From NCBI GenBank assembly GCA_017506865.1, contig JAFCMP010000179.1, positions 372,001 to 436,000 of the forward strand: 64,000 bases of DNA. The letters run 5' to 3'. Numbering within the stretch: position 1 is the stretch's first letter; each line of letters starts with the position of its first letter. Under the pieces are notes generated by a model that worked only from the letters and a program-made list of their open reading frames with translations, did not search any database and was not told where the DNA came from. The DNA is from Tribonema minus (Eukaryota > Sar > Xanthophyceae > Tribonematales > Tribonemataceae). The translations under genes were made by a program, and so were the position numbers. This document shows positions 56,605 to 64,000 of the stretch, in pieces.

Positions 56605-56650
56605 TTACCACCAGCCCTAGCCTGGCCGCCGCCTCCTTGGCATGTTCCAT
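56605..56650 (-). pseudogene. First exon part of the gene disrupted by Harbinger
   Basis: From an ATG at 56650 the minus strand reads MEHAKEAAARLGLVV and stops making sense at the transposon end. Joined across the element at the duplicated TTA it continues into the frame at 50290-49692. Confidence 0.55.
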
Positions 56651-56880
56651 CGTGATATACCTGCGAGGTCGCGTGCTGGAGATAATCTTCAACTCATGAC
56701 TTGAAGGGTGTAGGGGGCAAAAGGGGGGGTTTTCAAGCTCAGGAACGCGTCATCGGTGACAGGAACGCATCATCGGTGACACGGACGCTTCGGATGTGCC
56801 CGGGGATTCCGGGATTCGCGCACTATATTTGAGGAATAGCCTGAGGCAAACACTTGGCCACTTCACTCAGCAGCAGCAAC

Positions 56881-58571
56881 ATGGGTGGAAGAAAAGCACA
56901 GAGAGCTACAGGGCGTCAGCCTAGCTCTGCCGTGCGAGCAAAGAGAAACAAGACGGGAGCGCAGCAAGCTGCCGCCGCTCTGTCACCCGCTACACTCGCC
57001 GTTATCGCTTCCTTCTGTGAGCCGACGCTGCTCATGGCTCTCGTGTCCAAGCAGTTCCTGGAGGTGGCTGAGGAGATTGGAGAGGTACACACTAAATCGG
57101 CAGACATCGAAGGCAGACTTGCTTTGTTGGAGTGGGCGCAGTACAACGGCCTCCCACGCCGGATGAAACTACGCGTGGCTGCTAACGGCGGACACCTGCA
57201 GCTGCTGCGTAAGATGTCGCCCTTCAGCGATTGGGAAGCATCGATCGTCGGCAAAGGAGCAGCCGAGGGAGGGCATCTTAATGTGCTCGACTGGATCGGG
57301 CGCAGGGGATGGGACAGGGTCTGCGAAGCAGCAGCAGGCAAGTGTAAATGGCACGTCGTGCAGTGGGCTCTCGGCAACGGACTGAAGCCGGACTCCAGCG
57401 TCGTCGTAGCAGCTGCGCAGGCAGGAGAGACGAGCCTCATGGCACGTGCGCTGTCCGGGCACACCTACTGGCAGCGCATGGATGAGGCATACGCAGCCAG
57501 CGTTGGCCGTGGCGACCTGTCCACGTTCAGAGTGCTTGCTCGCCACGACACACACATCGACATAGCTGTGCTCATGCGTGCACCTTTGGCCTTATTCAGT
57601 CGGCTGCTACAATCCTAACACGCAAGCGTGGCTTTTACATGCGCACTAGTGTGGATGGTTTTGTAGAGCGGGCGATCGCTGCTGGACGCCTCGATGCTCT
57701 TCAGTGGGCTCTGGACCACGCAGACATCATCCCCCCCAAGCCCGCATACGTAGCCTGGGACTTTTGTCCGGCTGCCGAGAACGGCCACATCAACATCCTT
57801 CAGTGGGCTAAGGACACACACCGCCGGGCTCCATCAACCATGCAGAAGTGGGCGCTTGCTGCCGCCACAGGAGGGCAGGTGCGTGTCATATCGTGGGTAG
57901 CGTCTCAGCCGCACACTACTCTGGAGTGGAACGCGATGGCAAAGGCAGCATGGGTTGCTGCCGACCCTGAGATCGTGAAGCTTGCTCAGAGCCGAGGTGC
58001 AGACATAAGCACGTTCAGCCTTTACGATGTGGGGAGTGAAGACTGGATAACATTCGACGGTCACCCCCGACTCGACAAGATTCTCAATTTGGAGCTCCTG
58101 CAGCTCGCCAAGGCAAACATGATCGACATACCAGACTTTGTGTCTGTTAGGGCGGCGCAGCAGGGGAGGGTGGATGTGTTGAGGTGGTTGCACGACTCCG
58201 GCAGCATGTTCATTGCCGACGACATCTTTGAGATAGCAGCAAAAGCAGGACAGCTAGAGGTTGTGGCGTGGGGTCTCGAGAGTGGCTATGGGGTTCGCTC
58301 AGGGGTGCTCGAGGCCGCCGCTGCCGAGGGGCACTTTGACATACTCAAGTGGGCACACGTGACCGGCGTGCCATTCACGGAGGGGGTGCTGCGCGGTGCG
58401 ATCGACTGTGGCAAGCTCAACATCATCAAGTGGCTGTGCAAGCACAAGTGTGCGGGGTGGGACAGGAACCTGGCAGCCATGGCGAACATGTATACACGCC
58501 AGATCGTCAAGAAATGGCTTGTCCTCAACAACACACGTGCACGCCGCACTGCTAGGGGGGCACGCAAGTGA
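56881..58571 (+). pseudogene. Ankyrin-type repeat protein with one frameshift
   Basis: A basic start (MGGRKAQRATGRQPSS, ATG 56881) leads into an F-box-like region (LSPATLAVIASFCEPTLLMA) and ankyrin-like repeats (AANGGHLQLLRKM, AAEGGHLNVLDWIGRRG). Near 57615 the frame slips: SRLLQS then a stop, whereas the next frame continues ILTRKRGFYMRTSVDGF and holds more repeats (AAENGHINILQWAKDT, AAAEGHFDILKWAHVTGV) to 58571. The two parts appear to be one about 560-residue gene. It resembles the gene at 47553-49254. The repeats probably bind proteins. The single-base break may be decay or error. Confidence 0.72.
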
Positions 58572-58784
58572 GAGCAGGGCATTTGACGGGGGGGCAGCGC
58601 ACTCACAGCACCGAGGACAAGGTGAGCTATCGTTAGGCCGCATACTTGGTTTGTGTGCACTGCTTGTGCGCTACATCCTGGTCCATGCATTGGCGTGTAC
58701 AGAACCTGGCTCCGCACGCATTGCATTTCACACTGCTCACATTGCAGCATCTTTTTCGATCACACTTGTGTAAGATTTCGCGCC

Positions 58785-59156
58785 TCAGTACGACTGATGA
58801 ATGTTCAAGCTATTTTGAGTTAGTGCAGTGTTCTCTGTGAGTACAATCGCTTTCCTAGCCCACTGGCCGCTGGGCGACCCTACGCCGACTACCATGACAC
58901 ATGATGTGTTCACGTCATAGGTATCCACCAGGTTCTGCAGTTGCGGCAGTCTCAGATTGTGTAGGTCTGCAAGGGGAACATAGCGCCGTTCACATACACC
59001 TGACATTGCAGCTTCCACAGACGAGTACATGAGGGCCGCTGCGCCTCTTCCGTGCACTTCATGCATGTGGCGTGCGAGGCTAACAGCCTCGTTGGGACAC
59101 CGCTGCAGCTTTTCTACAATGCTTTCGATTTGCAACGTCACTAGCCCTCTGTCCAT
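58785..59156 (-). CDS. Unknown ORFan (123 aa)
   Basis: The product starts MDRGLVTLQIESIVEKL and is helical in the first half (LARHMHEVHGRGAAALM, a Cys at CERRYVPL) and beta-like in the second (CVMVVGVGSPSGQW). No family is recognised. The ATG at 59156 is the first in frame, after an upstream GTG. Confidence 0.5.
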   Translation of the reverse strand: MDRGLVTLQIESIVEKLQRCPNEAVSLARHMHEVHGRGAAALMYSSVEAAMSGVCERRYVPLADLHNLRLPQLQNLVDTYDVNTSCVMVVGVGSPSGQWARKAIVLTENTALTQNSLNIHQSY

Positions 59157-59352
59157 TCTTTGTAGGCATTCCACTAATGTACTATATTTTGTGTTGTCCG
59201 CGAGCAGGTGCCTCGGACCGGCAACTGGTGAAAGGGGGGCAAGTTTCGACAGAAGTGGTCATCAACATTCAATAGAATTCGATTCTACTATACATCCTAT
59301 GCTGTATGCATACTCTTGTTTTTTATGTTTGCTTGTGCTTGAGGTTCTCCGC

Positions 59353-60519
59353 ATGATGTTGCTCTTGCAAGCGTCTGAGCTGGCTGCGTGCATCGGGCGC
59401 AACAGATTTCACAGCGTCAATGCAGTAGCACTCGACATTTGGAGGCGCAATGATTCGTCAGCATACACACGCGCCTTGCGACGCACACGCATCAGGGAGG
59501 CACAGCTGCCGCCCACCCTGGACGTTTCTGATGCTGTAGCATGCAAATCGCAAGAACTGAAGCAGCAGATACAGACTGTAATGCAGCAGCATGTTGTGAA
59601 GGCAGACCAGCAAAGTGCCAAGGAGGTCAAGAGCTTGAATGCTGAAAATATGCTAAATGCATGTGCACCAGTAGCATTGACTGAGGAAGCCACCGCTCGC
59701 GTCAAGCAAGCTGTGCAGACTGCATGTGCACTGAAGCAAGTAGAGGCAGATGCTGCCGCTGCTGCAGAGCGCGCATGTGCTGCGTCTGTGGCAGCTGCTC
59801 TGAAGGCAGGTAAGGCAGTAGCTGATGCAAGAGTGGCTGCGAAACGTCTGGAGAGCGATGATCTGCAGGCCAAGACACGAGTTGAAGCAGCAGAGAGGGC
59901 AAAGGCTGCTGCGTTGGAGGCCGCTGCACTTGCAGCTGCTGCAGCGAAGCGTGCGGAGGAACGCCGCCAACGCGACGCTGCTGCCACTATAGCTAGTGTT
60001 CTCCAAGCAATGACTGTGGCAAAGGTGAAAGACTGCATAGCTGCCAAGCAGGTGACTGGAGAAGTGTACAAGAAGCGAGGACTGGCAGCAGAAGATGAAG
60101 TTATCAAAGATTATGAGAAGCGGTCTCGCCAGAAAGTGGTGATGCGCAACAACATTTTCTACAAGAAGGCAATCAGCGATGCAGTATGTGTAGGAGGCAA
60201 GATTGACGGCATACGTGCAGATGGACGCAGACTGGTGGAGGTCAAAAAGAGGCAGAAACGACTGTTCAAATATGTCCCTGACTATGAGCGAGTCCAGGTC
60301 ATGTGCTACATGTTTTTGACGGACATTCACGTTTGTGACCTAGTCCAGAAGTTTGACGGGTCAAGTAGCACTGACACTTTAACTTTTGATGCCGAAGAGT
60401 GGCAGCGGATCGCAGCTGCTGCACTCGAGTTTGCTGCGTGGCTGCAGCACATCATGTCAGATGAGACTGAGCAAGAGGAGTTGATCAGAATTGTGGAAGA
60501 GGAAAAGAGAAAGGAGTGA
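59353..60519 (+). CDS. YqaJ-like viral nuclease (PD-(D/E)XK)
   Basis: This 388-residue protein has a C-terminal nuclease core: GKIDGIRADGRRLVEVKKRQ, with Asp and E-x-K catalytic residues, and LFKYVPDYERVQVMCYMFLT, typical of YqaJ/lambda-exonuclease-like recombinases found in giant viruses. An upstream ASELAACIGRNRF matches the family's opening helix. Residues 130-220 are a long Ala-rich, heptad-like helix (AAERACAASVAAALKAGKAV, AAALEAAALAAAAAKRAEER). The enzyme probably processes DNA ends for replication or recombination. The ATG at 59353 starts the family motif; the 108 extra codons upstream look random. Confidence 0.85.
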   Translation: MMLLLQASELAACIGRNRFHSVNAVALDIWRRNDSSAYTRALRRTRIREAQLPPTLDVSDAVACKSQELKQQIQTVMQQHVVKADQQSAKEVKSLNAENMLNACAPVALTEEATARVKQAVQTACALKQVEADAAAAAERACAASVAAALKAGKAVADARVAAKRLESDDLQAKTRVEAAERAKAAALEAAALAAAAAKRAEERRQRDAAATIASVLQAMTVAKVKDCIAAKQVTGEVYKKRGLAAEDEVIKDYEKRSRQKVVMRNNIFYKKAISDAVCVGGKIDGIRADGRRLVEVKKRQKRLFKYVPDYERVQVMCYMFLTDIHVCDLVQKFDGSSSTDTLTFDAEEWQRIAAAALEFAAWLQHIMSDETEQEELIRIVEEEKRKE

Positions 60520-60523
60520 GATG

Positions 60524-60904
60524 TTACCCGAACAAAGCTCTGTCTACCAGTGTTTCGAAACTGTGGTTGTGCCTTTTGGTCATCTGCGCTACAGGCGCAG
60601 GGGGGTCATCATACCAATGCATTGTGCCTATGACTGCAACTGGTGTTTTCAGGACTCTTGGTGCTGTCCCGTGCTCTGTTGCGTAGGCATCAATCTCATG
60701 CCTGTTATGCACCTGTTCCAGATCGACTACCTTCGGCTTGGTGCGAAAGAGGTCAGCCACTGGTCCCCTCACAGGCACATACAATAGCTCTGCACCATTT
60801 GTGTATGGAAAGCAAGTGTGATACACCACAAACTCTTGCAGTCCATGTACAGATGGTAACGCCCGGTTCAAGTGCTTCACAGCAAGACTAGATGCCCTGA
60901 CCAT
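60524..60904 (-). CDS. Unknown ORFan (126 aa)
   Basis: The product begins MVRASSLAVKHLNRALPSV and alternates short strands and loops (EFVVYHTCFPYTNGAELLYV, GTAPRVLKTPVAVIGTMHWY). It is basic and unrecognised. It is convergent with the nuclease gene, whose stop lies four bases away. Confidence 0.5.
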   Translation of the reverse strand: MVRASSLAVKHLNRALPSVHGLQEFVVYHTCFPYTNGAELLYVPVRGPVADLFRTKPKVVDLEQVHNRHEIDAYATEHGTAPRVLKTPVAVIGTMHWYDDPPAPVAQMTKRHNHSFETLVDRALFG

Positions 60905-61059
60905 GTTTGCTGACCAGTATGCAGAAAAAAGTACATGTCATTTGTGCACACACAGTGCGCTTCATACAGTGCACTAGCATACTTGTTGCGACCAGCCTCA
61001 ACAACTTCAACTTTCAGCACCACAAGTTCAACTTTAAGCAAAAAGGCTTTAGTATGGCG

Positions 61060-61615
61060 AGCGCTTGTGTAGGGACAGTTGGAAACTGCATCACACTGAT
61101 CTCACCTACACTTTCGATCAGGAGCCCTATTTATTCGCAGTTTACGAAAATCTAGCGAGCGTCGTACCGACCCCATTTAGGGTCAGCCTCTGAGAAATAC
61201 TTTTTTCGACAGGCCCAGGTCCAGGGACTTCAAGTTCACACCAAAGCTCAAGTTTGAGCACAAAGGCTTAGTATGAGCAGCACTCGTGTAGGGACAGTTT
61301 GAACCTGATTTAGAGTGATCTCACCTACACTGTTGATGTTGAGCAATGATAATATACCAGTTTCACGAACTTCAAGTGCATACAAAAGGTCACGTTTGAT
61401 CACTGTGGCTCAGTGTGGCGACTGCTCATGTAGGGAAAGCTGCAACCTGCACTAGACTGATCTCACCTACACTTTCGATCAGGAGCCTGATTTATTTGCA
61501 GTTTACGAAAATCTAGCGAGCGTCGTACCGACCCCATTTAGGGTCAGCCTCTGAGAAATACTTTTTTCGACAGGCCCAGATCCAGGGACTTCAAGTTCAC
61601 ACCAAAGTTCAACTT
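61060..61615 (-). repeat. Inverted copies of the 355-bp repeat
   Basis: CTCACCTACA (reverse complement of the repeat's core) recurs at 61101, 61320 and 61462, distances 219 and 142, close to the 213/142 of the array at 43.4-44.8 kb. CTAGCGAGCGTCGTACCGAC and CTTTTTTCGACAGGCCCAG match the reverse complement of that array. It fills most of the 60905-61845 gap, which has no supported gene. Confidence 0.9.
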
Positions 61616-61845
61616 TAAGCACAAATGCTTAGTTGCGGAGGTCGGCGCATATCAAGACTCATCATGTCACATGGATGGCCGCGCAAAACGATATGCACAT
61701 GAGCAGAGAAGCATGAAAGTCACAGCTCTTGAGTCATGAAAAGGAGTGTATGTATTACAACCACCACAGTGCCTGCTTTACGAGCTCATGTGCGAGGCTC
61801 TGTGGTGACACCCAAGCGCCCACCTCATTTTTGATAAAATCTTAC

Positions 61846-62226
61846 TCAGCAGCTGCTATGTGTGCTCTCCGACTCTGAGTCGTCATCTTCCGACTCATCA
61901 CTGGAGATGCAGAACTCGGAGACGTAGGAGCATCCACCACAGTCGAACTTCTCGCCGCCGCAGCCGCCGCACACGCAGTCGTCGCAGGCTGATGCGTAAG
62001 GCCCTTCGCCAGCGCCGCCGCAGGTCTTGCAATCCGCCGTCCTGAGGCAACAGTACAGGCCGTATTTCTCAAAGTGAGCCTTCTCCTCCGCAGTCATCTT
62101 GGTGACGTCAAGGCTGTCTGCCAGCGCTCGTCTGCGCTCAGCCCTCTGCGCGTTGCGCCCTTTCTTGGTGAGGAGAGGTTTGGTAATAGTTATCGTCTTG
62201 TCTAAGCCCTTGCCTCGCGCTGTCAT
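61846..62226 (-). CDS. Cysteine-rich, acidic-tailed small protein
   Basis: The 126-residue product has a basic N-terminal half (LLTKKGRNAQRAERRRAL), then a Cys cluster (YCCLRTADCKTCGGAGEGPY, CDDCVCGGCGGEKFDCGGC), probably a zinc-binding or DnaJ-like Cys-rich fold, and an acidic tail (SSDESEDDDSESE). No family is firmly recognised. The ATG at 62226 has a clear context. Confidence 0.6.
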   Translation of the reverse strand: MTARGKGLDKTITITKPLLTKKGRNAQRAERRRALADSLDVTKMTAEEKAHFEKYGLYCCLRTADCKTCGGAGEGPYASACDDCVCGGCGGEKFDCGGCSYVSEFCISSDESEDDDSESESTHSSC

Positions 62227-62395
62227 GGTCGCTCGTGTGTGTACAAGTCAGTTTGTGAGTAGTGATGCTGTGCGCATGACTTTTTAAAATCACAAATGCA
62301 GACTGGCGGTTGTGACAGTTACTCGGGATTCGCCGGAGAAGGGGAAACGGGGGGTGGGAGTTCAACTCCGAAGATGTACAAGTTTGCAGCAGAGC

Positions 62396-62670
62396 GTTAG
62401 CGGAGCAGGCAGCAACAGCAGGCAGCAGCAGCAACAGCACGCAGCAGCACAGCAGCAGCACAGCAGCAGCACAGCAACAGCAACAGCAGCAGTTGCAGAG
62501 CGGCAGCAGCACAGCAGCAGCAACAGCAGCAGTTGCAGAGCGGCAGCAGCACAGCAGTACAGCACGCAGCAGCAACAGCAGCAGCAGAGCAGCAGCAGTT
62601 GCAGAGCGGCAGCAGCACAGCAGTACAGTACGCAGCAGCAGCAGATCGTCAGCAGCAGGGAGTCAGCAGC

Positions 62671-62727
<57 letters not shown>

Positions 62728-62830
62728 CGAAGCAGCACGCAGCAGCAGCAGAGCGGCAGCAGCACAGTAATTGCGATACCAGAGAACATAGCATCAGAGC
62801 AGCAGCTCGAGCAGCACCACCAGTAGCGCC
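62396..62830 (+). repeat. CAG/CAGCAGCAA repeat tract
   Basis: The region is built of CAG with interspersed CAA and GCA, including a run of about twelve CAG units near 62680. Larger units such as GTTGCAGAGCGGCAGCAGCA recur about four times. All frames are open for over 100 codons as poly-Gln/Ser/Ala, but codon signal is absent, so no gene is called. Confidence 0.9.
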
Positions 62831-63118
62831 GCCTGGTGCCGGCAGCAGCAGCATAATTGCTATAGCACTGCAGCAGCAGCAACACCGAGCCTGTTGTGCT
62901 AAGCGTGGCCATACTAGAGCAGCAACGCGGCACAGTACATGGCGAAGCATCGGCACGGAGCTAGGAAAGGCAGAGCAGACGGCGCAGCAGACTCCAGTGC
63001 AACAGCCGGAGCGGCCAGTGCTGTAGCCAAGGTGAAAACCTGGGCTTGCGCAGCTATAGCCTGGGCGTTTCCTCGGGCTGCGACCAGGATAGCCAGGGCA
63101 ATACCACAACCGCCAGCC

Positions 63119-63844
63119 ATGGGGTTAAGCAAGAGAGGCAGGAGGTCCATCAGGAAAAGGTCGAACCCATCGGCTGTGGTGAGGCGGGGTGGCTCAGTGC
63201 TGGGGCGCATTCAGCTGCAGCAGCACTCCATTCTAGCAAGGCCCAGGGCTCGAGTTTTCAGGATCGATCGGGGAGCAGCTGAGAGTGTCATAGCTCACTT
63301 CAACAAGGTGAAGGCCAGATTGTGCTCATCACAGGCTCGGGGCAATGCCGATGACCCTGTACTCAAGAGCAGCACCAAGCGCGGCATCATTGCATTCTTG
63401 CGCCACATGACTAGGAAAGAAATCAAGTCTTCCTACATCACCTCCGTTCTATACAAGGGTACCGGAGACTATGACACCTTTGCGGACCAGACAGCAGTGC
63501 ACTGCGGTACTGTGCTCAGTATTGTAGGTGTGAGCAGGTACGAGCGCAGACTGCATAGCATTGCTTGCTACGAGTTCCACGCATGCCACAAGACACGGGC
63601 CTTGTACATCACGCTAATAGGCTCTGTACCTATTCAGGGGTGCAGCATAGGAGCCCTCATAAAGGGGCTGCAGCAGATTGCACGTAACAGAGATTGCCAA
63701 TTCCTGTACCTGCACGCGGCGCACGAGGCCGTGTGCCCCACGTTTAAGCGGCATGGGTTCAAAGTGTGGAAGTTGCAGCAGTGGCCATACTTCCATAACG
63801 AGGACTCTGAGGAAGGGGGTCTGGAGATGATGCGCAGAGTGTGA
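63119..63844 (+). CDS. GNAT-like acetyltransferase
   Basis: The product begins MGLSKRGRRSIRKRSNPSA and is basic at the N-terminus. The C-terminal part matches the GNAT fold: strands YITLIGSVPIQGC, a helix with SIGALIKGLQQIARNRDCQF, strand FLYLHAAHEAVCP and the TFKRHGFKVW loop. The acetyl-CoA loop is atypical. The product may modify a basic substrate. The frame is open upstream to an ATG at 62939 (MAKHRHGARK), giving 301 residues; the extra part is Ala-rich with a possible membrane segment, so the start is uncertain. Confidence 0.55.
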   Translation: MGLSKRGRRSIRKRSNPSAVVRRGGSVLGRIQLQQHSILARPRARVFRIDRGAAESVIAHFNKVKARLCSSQARGNADDPVLKSSTKRGIIAFLRHMTRKEIKSSYITSVLYKGTGDYDTFADQTAVHCGTVLSIVGVSRYERRLHSIACYEFHACHKTRALYITLIGSVPIQGCSIGALIKGLQQIARNRDCQFLYLHAAHEAVCPTFKRHGFKVWKLQQWPYFHNEDSEEGGLEMMRRV

Positions 63845-64000
63845 GGCGCAGCAGCCGTAGGGCCCCTTGTTCTATACTGTGATCAATGTAACGAAGAGAT
63901 TGTCGTCATTGACTGCCGCGGGTGTGTCTCTCTGTGCTTGCTTGAATTGGGGTGTCTTCAGCATCGTGCTTCCTCCAACCCCTTCATGAGTGCTCACCAT

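Noticed and set aside
62312-63026. Poly-Gln/Ser proteins over the CAG tract
   Set aside because: All frames are open for the same reason and none has a folded domain.

Overview
The window looks like DNA of a large nucleocytoplasmic DNA virus (Nucleocytoviricota), either a free giant-virus genome or a viral segment integrated in a eukaryote. The evidence is a VLTF3-type late transcription factor (15405-16592), a DUF5767-like virion protein (17966-19315), an SF2 helicase with an Mrr-like nuclease domain, a viral DnaJ, a YqaJ-like nuclease, a metacaspase, a kinase, ankyrin/F-box proteins and many short membrane or secreted ORFans on both strands. Against a compact free virus stand spliceosomal-type introns in several genes, two eukaryotic DNA transposons with target-site duplications, long low-complexity tracts and recurrent single-base reading-frame breaks. 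An endogenised or decaying viral region, or an unpolished assembly, therefore remains possible.

Layout. 1-464: start of a phytochrome-like PAS/GAF protein that leaves the window. 592-5042: a complete IS4-type transposon with terminal inverted repeats and a 9-bp duplication, carrying a Fanzor (eukaryotic TnpB-like RNA-guided nuclease) beside a broken IS4 transposase; it sits inside a SET-domain gene remnant. 5.3-6.7 kb: an ADP-ribosyltransferase-like protein. 7.2-7.9 kb: a hexamer-periodic repeat. 8-15.3 kb: small ORFans, some spliced, a GNAT and a mucin-like secreted protein. 15.4-29.1 kb: the viral core (VLTF3, SprB-like repeat protein, DUF5767 protein, helicase, basic SR-rich protein, DnaJ, AT-hook protein, two probable virion proteins). 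29.2-32.9 kb: a multicopper oxidase fused to a CBM6-like domain, flanked by a small gene and a mosaic pseudogene copy of it. 33.2-37.2 kb: one spliced gene (GC-AG intron) joining a nucleotidyltransferase, TPRs and a beta-helix. 37.7-38.2 kb: satellites. 38.4-43.3 kb: metacaspase, kinase and ORFans. 43.4-44.8 kb: a 355-bp tandem repeat, with inverted copies at 61.1-61.6 kb. 44.9-49.3 kb: a protein with a histone-H1-like tail and an ankyrin protein. 50291-56604: a PIF/Harbinger transposon (spliced DDE transposase plus a second multi-exon gene) inserted at TTA in another gene. 56.9-64 kb: a second ankyrin protein, the YqaJ-like nuclease, ORFans, a CAG tract and a GNAT-like protein.

Roles. VLTF3, the DUF5767 protein, DnaJ and the 27.1-kb protein form the late-expression and virion set. 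The helicase and the YqaJ-like nuclease serve DNA processing. ART, SET remnant, kinase, metacaspase, ankyrin and AT-hook proteins are probable host-interaction or chromatin factors. Several starts share an AT-rich upstream motif resembling AAAATATTRT. All assignments come from reading motifs and frames by eye; no database search was run.
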